Positions 8,301 through 15,349 of a DNA stretch of 64,000 bases are shown here, piece by piece; positions within the stretch are counted from its first letter, which is position 1, and each line of letters opens with the position of its first letter. Source of the DNA: Klenkia marina (GTDB taxonomy: Bacteria; Actinomycetota; Actinomycetes; Mycobacteriales; Geodermatophilaceae); NCBI RefSeq assembly GCF_900101025.1, contig NZ_FMUH01000006.1:62001-126000 (forward strand), written 5' to 3'. The notes below the pieces were generated by a model. It made no database searches. It was not told the origin of the DNA and worked only from the letters and a program-made list of their open reading frames with translations. Both the position numbers and the translations under genes were made by a program.

Positions 8301-8660
8301 GTGGACCGAACCGCCGCCCCCGTCTCGACGCGCACCCTGCTGTGGGGCGTCGTGGCACCCCTGCTGGTCGGCTCGTTCGTGCCCGCGCTGTCCGGGCCGG
8401 CGCTGGTCTGGCTGCTGGCCGGCCTGGCCACCCTGTTTGTGCAGGCCGCGTCCGGCGCCGTCCGGCGCGCCGACCCCGGTGAGGACGACGGCGAGGACGA
8501 CGCCTGGGATGCGTGGGAGGCCCGCGAGGCCGCCGCCCAGGACGACCCCGACGGCGACCGCGCCGCCCCGGTGCGCGTCCCCGCCGTCCCGGGCCGGTGG
8601 TGGAACCGCCCGCTCGAGAACCCGAACACCGCAGCGGCCCGCGCCGGCAGCTGGGGCTGA
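8301..8660 (+). CDS. Small membrane protein, 119 residues
   Basis: Not a family I recognise. A short N-terminus is followed by two closely spaced hydrophobic helices (residues ~10-50, with LLWGVVAPLLVG and VWLLAGLATLFVQAA). A highly acidic stretch (EDDGEDDAWDAWEARE) and a proline-arginine tail come next. The tail ends WWNRPLENPNTAAARAGSWG. The GTG start has CTGGAG 6-11 bases upstream. It is divergent from the HD hydrolase and lies 52 bp before the SpoIIE-type phosphatase, possibly on the same transcript. No activity can be assigned. Confidence 0.6.
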   Translation: MDRTAAPVSTRTLLWGVVAPLLVGSFVPALSGPALVWLLAGLATLFVQAASGAVRRADPGEDDGEDDAWDAWEAREAAAQDDPDGDRAAPVRVPAVPGRWWNRPLENPNTAAARAGSWG

Positions 8661-8712
8661 CCCGCTAGCCTCGCTGGACGGCGCGGGGGCGCAGGTCGGC
8701 GAGGGAGGTCCG

Positions 8713-10293
8713 GTGCGGCAGCACGGCCTGGCGCGCTGGGTGCTCGCCTTGACCGTCGTCCTCGTCGGTCTCGCGGTGGCCGCCGGGGCCGCCCTGTGGT
8801 CCACCGAGACCCAGGTGCAGCGCACCCAGCAGCACCGCGACGACCTCGCCCAGGTCGCCCGCATCGAGGCGCAGCTGCTCACCGGCTACGTCGACGAGGA
8901 GACCGGCCTGCGCGGCTACCTGCTCACCGCCGACCCCGACTTCCTCGCCCCCTACGAGCGCGCCGCCGAGATCACGCCGCTGCTCACCACCGACCTCCGT
9001 TCGGCGTGGGAGCAGGCCGGGGGGCCGGTCGACCTGGTCGAGGAGCTGGAGGCCGCGCACGACACCTGGGTCGACCACGCCCGGGCCCAGATCGCCCTGG
9101 TCGGGCAGGCCGGCACCGAGGCGGCCAGCACGGTCGAGCAGACCCAGCAGGGCAAGGTCTACTTCGACGCGATCCGCGATGCCGAACGCACCGCCGCCGA
9201 CTGGGTCACCGCCGCCGGGGACCGCGCCGCCGACCGATTGGCCACGCTCCAGGGGCGCATGACGTGGCTGCTGGGCGGCACCCTCTCCACGCTGCTCGTC
9301 GTCCTCGTCGCCGGGTCGCTCGTGCTGTGGCGGGCCGTCGTCCGGCCGCTGGGTCGGCTGGCCGCCGCCACCCGCGCCGTCGCCGCGGGGGACCTGGCTG
9401 CCGTCCTGCCGGTCACCGGTGCCCCCGAGATGCGCAGCCTGGCCGGCGACGTCACCGCCATGCGCGACCGGCTGGCCGCCGACCTGCACGGCACCCAGCG
9501 GGCCCTGGACGCCCTCGCCCAGACCGGGCCCGCCGTCTCCGCCCTGCGCGCAGCCCTCGAACCCGTGGGCGGTCAGGTCGTGGGGACGACGGTGGCCGGG
9601 CGGTTGGACCCGGCCGAGGGCGTGCTGGCCGGGGACTGGTTCGACACCGTCGCGCTCACGCCGAACCGGCTGGGCGTCGTCGTCGGCGACGTCGCGGGCC
9701 ACGGTCCGGCCAGCGCGGTGTTCGCCCTGCGCCTCAAGCACAGCCTGCTCACCGCGCTGCGCGCCGGCCTGGACCCGGGGGAGGCGTTGGGCGCGGTGTG
9801 CAGCGACCTCGCCGACGCCCCCGCCGGGCAGTTCGCCACCGCGTTCGTGGCCGTCCTCGACGTCGCCGACGGCGTCGTGCGCCACGCCAACGCCGGGCAC
9901 CCGGCGGGTCAGCTCGTGGACGCCGGTGGCGGGTGGACCGAGCTGGCGCCCACCGGCCCGCTGCTGTCCTCGGTGTTCACCGGACGGCGTTGGCGCACCA
10001 CGACCACCGGCCTCGACGCCGGCGACGTCCTGCTCGTGCACACCGACGGCGTCACCGAGGCGCGGGACCCCGCCGGTGTCGAGTTCGGCACCGAGGGCAT
10101 CCGCCGGGCGGTGCAGGAGATCGGTACGGACGACCCGCAGCGGGTGGTCGACGCCGTGGCCGCCACCAGCATGCGGTTCGGCGGCAACCGCTCGCGCCGC
10201 GACGACCACACCGTGGTGTGCGTGCTGCGGTCGGGCGTCGTCCCCGAGGCGCGGGCGGCCGTCGAGGACCTGCCCGGCAGCCTGGCCCGCTAG
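8713..10293 (+). CDS. CHASE3-HAMP-SpoIIE/PP2C phosphatase (RsbU-like)
   Basis: A 526-residue membrane protein. The first helix (residues ~8-30) is followed by an extracytoplasmic CHASE3 sensor domain (~35-180) with the typical DEETGLRGYLLTADPDFLAPY motif. A second helix (~190-215), a HAMP linker (~215-270) and a C-terminal PP2C/SpoIIE Ser/Thr phosphatase domain (~300-510) follow. Phosphatase metal ligands are visible in LAGDWFD, VVVGDVAGHGP, HTDGVTEAR and RDDHTVVCV. Such proteins dephosphorylate anti-sigma-factor antagonists in partner-switching stress pathways. No anti-sigma or antagonist gene lies nearby. The GTG start is preceded by a clear GGGAGG site. The last 4 bp overlap the convergent HAD gene. 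Confidence 0.92.
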   Translation: MRQHGLARWVLALTVVLVGLAVAAGAALWSTETQVQRTQQHRDDLAQVARIEAQLLTGYVDEETGLRGYLLTADPDFLAPYERAAEITPLLTTDLRSAWEQAGGPVDLVEELEAAHDTWVDHARAQIALVGQAGTEAASTVEQTQQGKVYFDAIRDAERTAADWVTAAGDRAADRLATLQGRMTWLLGGTLSTLLVVLVAGSLVLWRAVVRPLGRLAAATRAVAAGDLAAVLPVTGAPEMRSLAGDVTAMRDRLAADLHGTQRALDALAQTGPAVSALRAALEPVGGQVVGTTVAGRLDPAEGVLAGDWFDTVALTPNRLGVVVGDVAGHGPASAVFALRLKHSLLTALRAGLDPGEALGAVCSDLADAPAGQFATAFVAVLDVADGVVRHANAGHPAGQLVDAGGGWTELAPTGPLLSSVFTGRRWRTTTTGLDAGDVLLVHTDGVTEARDPAGVEFGTEGIRRAVQEIGTDDPQRVVDAVAATSMRFGGNRSRRDDHTVVCVLRSGVVPEARAAVEDLPGSLAR

Positions 10294-10799
10294 TCGAGCC
10301 AGTGCTCGATCTCGTCCAGGTGCTCGTGGGTGAGACCCGTGGCCAGGTCGGGGGCCACGGGCAGCACGTGCGGGTGCGCGGCCAGCCACTCCTGGACGTC
10401 GTCGGCGCGCAGGGCGAGGTCGTCGTCGATCCAGACGGTGCGGCGGCCCGGGTCCTCGTCGACGACCGCGCGGGCGGCGTCGAGCTTCCACCAGCGGCTG
10501 GCCCCGGCCAGCGAGCCGGTGAACCCCGAGGGTCCGGTGCCGTCGGAGCGCTCGTGCACCCGCAGCCCGCGGGGGAGACCCATCGGTTCGGCGAGCAGTG
10601 CGTCGGCGTTGCCGGCCCACGTGGTCAGCCACTGCACCTCGACACGGCCCTGCTCGTGCCACCCGGCCAGCCGGCGCGTGACCGTGGGGTCCCAGGACAG
10701 GGTGTACCCGGCGAAGACGGCGGTCTCGCGGTCGGTGGCGGTGCTGCCGACGGCGTTGAGCACGCCGTCGACGTCCAGGAGCAGCAGCGGGGTGCGCAC
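10290..10799 (-). CDS. HAD-superfamily protein, SAK RNA-repair-associated type
   Basis: A 169-residue HAD-like protein. Motif I is LLLDVDGVLN at the very N-terminus, motif II is probably QWLTTWAGNADALL, a conserved Lys lies in RWWKLDAARAV, and motif IV is WIDDDLALRA. This layout fits the HAD domain first described as part of 'Swiss Army Knife' RNA repair proteins, where it would remove phosphates from RNA ends; many actinobacterial copies stand alone. The GTG start is the only good one and lies just before the end of the upstream TPR gene, so the two are probably co-transcribed. Substrate is unknown; a general phosphatase role is possible. Confidence 0.78.
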   Translation of the reverse strand: MRTPLLLLDVDGVLNAVGSTATDRETAVFAGYTLSWDPTVTRRLAGWHEQGRVEVQWLTTWAGNADALLAEPMGLPRGLRVHERSDGTGPSGFTGSLAGASRWWKLDAARAVVDEDPGRRTVWIDDDLALRADDVQEWLAAHPHVLPVAPDLATGLTHEHLDEIEHWLD

Positions 10800-10801
10800 G
10801 G

Positions 10802-11329
10802 TCAGTCCAGCGGGAGGCCCTGGGCGGCCCGGATGCGGGCGCGGGCGCGCAGCAGGTACTCGGCCTCCCAGTTGTCGAGCTCGTCGTCGACGGTGAGCTC
10901 GAGGCGGGTGAGGCCGATCGCCGTCCAGCGGGCGGCCTGGTCGAGGTCGCCGGCGGTCTCGAAGACCTCGGCCATCGCCGCGCACTCCGCCGGGGCCGGC
11001 CGGGAGCGGCGGAACTTCTCGGCCACGGCCCGGGCCTCCTCGGTGCGGCCGGAGGCCAGCAGCACGGCGGCCATCGAGCAGCGGACGTCGGGCTCGACGG
11101 TGCCCCGGGCGCCCTGCGAGCGGCGGAAGACGTCGAGCGCGCCGTCGGTGTCCCCGGCGAGGTCGAGCTGCCAGCCGGCCTGGGCCAGCAGCGCGGCGGT
11201 CGAGACCTCGTCGTCGGGGTGCACCTCCTCGGCCCAGCCCAGCAGCGTCTGCGCCAGCTCGCGGTGGGCCGCGGGTGTGCGGTGGCCCTCGGTGGCGTCG
11301 AGGTCGTCCTCGGTCAGGGGCGGGCGCAC
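10802..11329 (-). CDS. Tetratricopeptide-like helical repeat protein
   Basis: A 175-residue alpha-helical protein. Repeated helix pairs are seen: STAALLAQAGWQLDLAGDTDGALDVFRRS, SMAAVLLASGRTEEARAVAEKF and MAEVFETAGDLDQAARWTAIGL. They follow the TPR spacing with small residues at the packing positions. It begins VRPPLTEDDLDATEG; an upstream extension would run into the start of the divergent gene, so the GTG was preferred. TPR proteins hold partner proteins together; the partner here is not evident. Its stop lies 2 bases beyond the start of the HAD gene, which suggests one operon. Confidence 0.72.
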   Translation of the reverse strand: MRPPLTEDDLDATEGHRTPAAHRELAQTLLGWAEEVHPDDEVSTAALLAQAGWQLDLAGDTDGALDVFRRSQGARGTVEPDVRCSMAAVLLASGRTEEARAVAEKFRRSRPAPAECAAMAEVFETAGDLDQAARWTAIGLTRLELTVDDELDNWEAEYLLRARARIRAAQGLPLD

Positions 11330-11387
11330 ACCGACGACCCTAGCCGCGCTCTGGCGCACCCGGCTCGCGCCCGCCAAGGTGTGCGGC

Positions 11388-11717
11388 ATGGGCAAGCTCA
11401 TCGCAGTCGCCGTCGTCGTGGTGGTGCTGGTGGTCGTGGTCCGGGCGTACCAGCGCAGCCGGTCCGCACCCGGGGTGCGAGGCCCCGCCGGTCGGCGGTC
11501 GTCCTCCGACGGCGGGACCTACGTCGCCGGCGACGCCGGCTGGTCCGGGGGCGGCGGCCACCGCGGTCACCACGACCACGGCAGTTCGGACGGCGGGCAC
11601 TCCCACGGCGGGCACGCGCACGACGGGGGCGCCTCCGACAGCGGGTCCTCGGGCGGTTCGGACGGCGGCGGAGGCGGGGGAGACGGCGGCGGTGGTGGTG
11701 GTGGCGGGGGCGACTGA
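11388..11717 (+). CDS. Small membrane protein with His/Gly/Asp-rich tail
   Basis: 109 residues: one N-terminal membrane helix (residues ~4-20, nearly all Val/Ala/Leu) and then a low-complexity tail. In the tail, His-Gly, Asp-Gly and Ser-Gly steps dominate (GGHRGHHDHGSSDGGHSHGG), ending in a long run of Gly with scattered Asp. The His/Asp-rich tail could bind divalent metal ions, but no family is recognised. An AAGGTG site lies ~7 bases before the ATG. It is divergent from the TPR gene (58 bp). The repetitive 3' end makes the exact length liable to slippage or sequencing error. Confidence 0.65.
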   Translation: MGKLIAVAVVVVVLVVVVRAYQRSRSAPGVRGPAGRRSSSDGGTYVAGDAGWSGGGGHRGHHDHGSSDGGHSHGGHAHDGGASDSGSSGGSDGGGGGGDGGGGGGGGGD

Positions 11718-11764
11718 CCCCGGCTGGGCCCGCCAGGGCCGGTCGTCGGCCCGGGTGCCCTGGG

Positions 11765-12415
11765 TCAGGTCCGCGCCACCCGCATGCCGAACCAGCCGAT
11801 GCCCACGATGACCGCCAGGTCCAGCACGTAGCCGACGGCCACGAGGCCGACCTGGGGCAACAGCTGCGCCACCACGACCCCGGCCAGCGCGGCCGGGGCG
11901 AACCAGCGCGGCGCGGTGCGGGCGAGCGCGGTCGCCACCAGGCCGAGCACGGCGCCGAGGGCGATGACCGCCGACGACCCGAGGATCGTGGGCAGCAGCA
12001 GATCGAGTCGGTCGTCGAGCGCCGCGACGAGCTCGGCGCCGTCGGCGGCCGGCAGCACGGCGGGGTCGACCGCGTAAACGAACGGCAGCACCTCGGCGTT
12101 GATGACCAGGCCGAAGACGATGCCGCCCAGGCCGACCAGCGCCCCGGCGACGACGGAGAGCACCGACGCCCGGCCGAGGACGACGAGGAACACGGCCACC
12201 GCCACGAACGACACGATGTAGCTCGGGGCGCCGAGGTAGAGGTTCATCGGCCACAGCCCGGGGCGTGCGGCGTCGGCGACGCTGATCGACCCGTCGAACG
12301 GGCCTTCCCAGATCGTGAACGCCAGGCGCCCGAGGCAGGCGAGGACGAGCAGGGCGAACAGGACGACGGGGCCGCGTCCGGTGGTGGGACGGACGGCGGG
12401 CTCGGACAGCAGCAC
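11765..12415 (-). CDS. Multi-pass membrane protein of unknown function
   Basis: 216 residues with about five membrane helices: near 18-35, 65-82, 88-108, 145-165 and 175-210. Between helices 3 and 4 is a polar segment with VYAVDPAVLPAADGAELV. I recognise no transporter or enzyme motif. The GTG start is fixed by a strong GGAGG ribosome site 6-10 bases upstream. It lies 82 bp downstream of the membrane LuxR-type regulator on the same strand and could be co-transcribed. It is convergent with the His-rich membrane protein. Confidence 0.7.
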   Translation of the reverse strand: MLLSEPAVRPTTGRGPVVLFALLVLACLGRLAFTIWEGPFDGSISVADAARPGLWPMNLYLGAPSYIVSFVAVAVFLVVLGRASVLSVVAGALVGLGGIVFGLVINAEVLPFVYAVDPAVLPAADGAELVAALDDRLDLLLPTILGSSAVIALGAVLGLVATALARTAPRWFAPAALAGVVVAQLLPQVGLVAVGYVLDLAVIVGIGWFGMRVART

Positions 12416-12497
12416 GGTGACCTCCAGGTCGGTGGGAGGAGGTCACCGTGGCGCGCAGAGTCCCCTCGGCGCATCGGCCTCACCACCTAATTGCTGG

Positions 12498-13709
12498 TCA
12501 GGGGCTGTGCTGCAACCAGATGCGGGCCGCCTGCACCCGGCGGTTCGTGCCGCCGTCGGCCCGCAGGTCGAGCTTGGTGAACACCGACCGCAGGTGGGCA
12601 TCGACGGTCCGTTCGGAGATCACGAGCCGGGCCGCGATCCCCGCGTTGCTCGCCCCGGTGGCGAGCAGACCGAGCACCTCGTTCTCCCGCGGCGTCAGCC
12701 CGGGCACCCGGCCGGTCGGCTCCGGTGGCGTCGCCGGTGCGAGGGCATCGGCCAGCCGGCTCCCGCCCACCCAGGCGGCGCCGAGACCGGCCACCGCGAG
12801 CCCGGCGACCACCAGGACCGTCGACACCGGTCCGAGCCGCGCCGCCAGGACGGTGCCGACGCCGAGGACGACGAGGACGGCGGCCGTGGTCGTGGTGGCC
12901 CGGACGACGCCTGCCAGCGACCCGCCCGGGTCACGCGTCGCGAGCGCTGCGCAGCCCGCCGCGCACGCCGAGCCGCCGGCCAGTGCGACGAGGAAGGCCA
13001 CGGACCCGAGCTCGGGCGCCACCGCGCCCGGATCGCGGGCGACGGCGAGCAGCAGGCAGAACACGACCACCAGCGGTGCGGTGAGGGTGCCGGCTGCGGC
13101 GACCGCGAGCCCGGCGCGCGCCGGCCCCTCGGAGGTGAGCGCCGCCCGGGTCAGGCGCACGGGGAGCAGCAGGAGGGCAGCGGCGGCGGCGAGCGTCAGC
13201 ACCGCGCCGACCGGGGCCAGCGCGGTGCGCCAGGCCTCGGGGGCGATGGTCGGCACGCCGGCGAAGGGGTCGGTGGCGGTGGTCAGCACCAGGCTGCCGA
13301 CGGTGGCAGCGGTGAGGACGGCGGCGACGAGCCGGGCATCCCATGCACGGGACCCGGTGTGCCGGACGGCGGCCGCTGCGGTGAGCTGGGCCAGCGCCAG
13401 CGGTGGGATCCACGCCGAGTTCCAGACCGCCACGGCGACGGGGTCCCCGGTGCTCACCGCCCAGGCCGCGGCGAGGAGGTAGGCCAGCAACGAGGCGGCC
13501 AGCCAGCGGGCGGTGGCGCGGGCACGCGGTTCGAGACGGGTGGCTGCGAAGGCGGTGGCCAGTGCCCCGGCGGTCAGCGCGAGAGCCCCGACGGGGTCGG
13601 TGGCGAAGCTCCGGTCGCCGGTTCCGCGGAGCACCAGGAGGGCGAGCGCCGGGACGACGCCGGCGGCCAGCAGCGCGGGACGCACCATGCCGGACCGGAC
13701 CTCGGACAC
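12498..13709 (-). CDS. Membrane-anchored LuxR-type transcription regulator
   Basis: About 403 residues. The N-terminal ~320 residues form roughly nine or ten hydrophobic helices. The C-terminal ~65 residues are a LuxR/NarL helix-turn-helix: GLTPRENEVLGLLATGASNA, then ISERTVDAHLRSVFTKL. No receiver domain is present, so input is probably through the membrane part. LuxR domains bound to multi-pass membrane regions are known in actinobacteria but are poorly characterised. The start is uncertain: a GTG at 13709 (used), an ATG at 13688 and a longer reading to 13748 are all possible. It is divergent from the DUF6318 lipoprotein gene. Confidence 0.82.
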   Translation of the reverse strand: MSEVRSGMVRPALLAAGVVPALALLVLRGTGDRSFATDPVGALALTAGALATAFAATRLEPRARATARWLAASLLAYLLAAAWAVSTGDPVAVAVWNSAWIPPLALAQLTAAAAVRHTGSRAWDARLVAAVLTAATVGSLVLTTATDPFAGVPTIAPEAWRTALAPVGAVLTLAAAAALLLLPVRLTRAALTSEGPARAGLAVAAAGTLTAPLVVVFCLLLAVARDPGAVAPELGSVAFLVALAGGSACAAGCAALATRDPGGSLAGVVRATTTTAAVLVVLGVGTVLAARLGPVSTVLVVAGLAVAGLGAAWVGGSRLADALAPATPPEPTGRVPGLTPRENEVLGLLATGASNAGIAARLVISERTVDAHLRSVFTKLDLRADGGTNRRVQAARIWLQHSP

Positions 13710-13817
13710 GTGAGCAGCCTGCTCCGACGGGTGTTGCGCTGTCCACACCCGAGTTCCGGACCTGGCCTGACCTGCATAGACTCCCGCGAACCGGTCGGTT
13801 GATCACGGGAGTGTGCG

Positions 13818-14390
13818 GTGCGTCGGAGCGGGTGGGTGGCGGTCGTCGCGGCTGTCGGGCTGGGGCTGACCGGCTGCTCGGACCCCGGGACGCCGAGCGA
13901 CACGCTGCCTACCGCGGCCAGCACCTCCGCCGAGCCGACCCTGGAGCCGCTGGGCCCGGCTGACTTCCCGGTCCCCGCCGAGGCCCGCGAACAGACCGAA
14001 GCCGGCGCCGTGGCCATGGCCTCGTACTACATGAATCTCACCGCGTGGGCATTCGACACACTCGATACGACCTGGCTGAGGGCCCTCAGCGTCGAGTGCC
14101 AGCAGTGCACCTCGACAGCCGAGGGGATCGACATCAATCGCGAGGCCGGCAACAGGTACAGCGGTGGTGAAGTCGCCGTCACCACCCTGCCGCCCGAGCT
14201 GGATTCGCTGGGTCGAACCGGTGTCGGCCTGCTACTCGAGCAGAAGGCCTTGACCCTGACTGGAGCTGACGGGCAGGTGATCGCCGACCGCAGCACGCTC
14301 GATCGACGTTTGTCCGGCGGCGCCGTGCTGAGTTGGGATCGTGACCGGTCCGTGTGGGTGATGAACCAGCTCGATCTGGACGCGGCGTGA
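13818..14390 (+). CDS. DUF6318 family lipoprotein
   Basis: 190 residues with a lipoprotein signal peptide: basic MRRSGW, a hydrophobic core and the lipobox LTGC with lipid-modified Cys at residue 20. A Thr/Ser/Pro-rich spacer (~25-50) leads to a globular domain beginning FPVPAEAREQTEAGAVAMA and including LSVECQQCTSTAEGID, whose CxxC pair is typical of DUF6318. These proteins sit on the outer face of the cell membrane; function is unknown. The GTG start follows a GGGAG site. It overlaps the next gene in a GTGA junction. From about 14.0 kb, codon use is clearly less GC3-biased than the surroundings. Confidence 0.82.
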   Translation: MRRSGWVAVVAAVGLGLTGCSDPGTPSDTLPTAASTSAEPTLEPLGPADFPVPAEAREQTEAGAVAMASYYMNLTAWAFDTLDTTWLRALSVECQQCTSTAEGIDINREAGNRYSGGEVAVTTLPPELDSLGRTGVGLLLEQKALTLTGADGQVIADRSTLDRRLSGGAVLSWDRDRSVWVMNQLDLDAA

Positions 14391-15319
14391 GAGTCCGCAC
14401 TGTGCCCCTTGTCGTATTGGTGGCAATAGCTGTTTGCTTCCTCATGCCGTTCGGCGCTGCCAGTGCCTGCGGAGGCCTGGACGCAGAATGCCCCTCGGAG
14501 CCCGGTGTTGCTGCAGGGTCGGGCACATTCGATGTGGCTTCTGTAATCGATGGGCCCGGTGGTGTCGCGGTCGCCTCTCGTATTGCAATCGATCCGTACC
14601 CGTCGTACCGATACAGGCTGCTCCCGCCCTGCGTGGTCGCAGATGAAACCATCGGTGGATGCGAGCAAGGCCTGTTCTGTGCGCCGGTAGAGGGTCGCGT
14701 CGTCCAGTACTACGTGATGCAGCGCCAGGCCCTCGTCGTTCCGCCAGAACTGGCACCGGGTGACCCCGCCAACGACGCAAGCCTGGCTGCCGGCTTCGCC
14801 GTAGGGGCCGCCCGCGGGGGCTACCTGACCTACCGACAGGGTTGTGTCGACGTCACTGAACTGAATCCGGCACCGTCGCCGGCGGAGGTGTTCGCGTACT
14901 TCCAGGCGTTGCCGTTGCCGCAGTTGGCGACGTCGGTGCAGCCGCCGGGCGGAACCGTGCTGGTGGGCCTGCCCACGATCTTCTTCACCGACGCCCCGAC
15001 CGAGCAGGTGTTCACCGTGGACATCCGTGGGTTCGCGGTGGTGATCACCGCCGAGGCGCGGGAGTTCACCTGGCACACCGGTGACGGGGGAGCGGTGGTG
15101 ACGTCCGACGGCCCCGGTGCGCCGTACCCGAACCAGACGGTCACCTACGACTACACCTCGGGCAGCTACACGACCTTCGTGACGGTGACCTGGGGTGGGA
15201 CCTTCACGGTCAACGGCAGCGCTGCGGTGGAGGTCGCCGGCACCACGACCACCGACGGCCCCGCGGTGCAGCTGACCGCGGTGGAGGCCCGCGCCGTCCT
15301 GACGAACCCGTACGACTGA
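14387..15319 (+). CDS. Secreted protein with a PKD-like domain
   Basis: 310 residues with an N-terminal Sec signal peptide (VRVRTVPLVVLVAIAVCF, cleavage probably after AASA near residue 25). The middle holds several cysteines (CGGLDAEC, LLPPCVV, GGCEQGLFC, QGC) that could form disulfides. The last ~110 residues look like a PKD-type beta-sandwich, with FTWHTGDGG and YDYTSGSYTTFVTVTWGGTFTV. The GTG overlaps the stop of the DUF6318 lipoprotein gene by 3 bases, so the two are translationally coupled and may form a surface complex. The first ~140 codons are unusually AT-rich for this genome; the PKD part returns to normal GC3. That break suggests domain shuffling or relaxed selection. Confidence 0.78.
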   Translation: MRVRTVPLVVLVAIAVCFLMPFGAASACGGLDAECPSEPGVAAGSGTFDVASVIDGPGGVAVASRIAIDPYPSYRYRLLPPCVVADETIGGCEQGLFCAPVEGRVVQYYVMQRQALVVPPELAPGDPANDASLAAGFAVGAARGGYLTYRQGCVDVTELNPAPSPAEVFAYFQALPLPQLATSVQPPGGTVLVGLPTIFFTDAPTEQVFTVDIRGFAVVITAEAREFTWHTGDGGAVVTSDGPGAPYPNQTVTYDYTSGSYTTFVTVTWGGTFTVNGSAAVEVAGTTTTDGPAVQLTAVEARAVLTNPYD

Positions 15320-15349
15320 GCCCGGGGCGAGGGGCGGCGCGGAGGTCCC

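Noticed and set aside
8796-11387. A long plus-strand frame leading into the His-rich membrane protein
   Set aside because: Only the last 109 codons look like protein; the rest is a shadow of the SpoIIE-type and HAD/TPR genes.
11641-11717. Gly-codon run as a possible CRISPR-like or mobile repeat
   Set aside because: It is the low-complexity coding tail of a small membrane protein; there are no spacers or dyad repeats.
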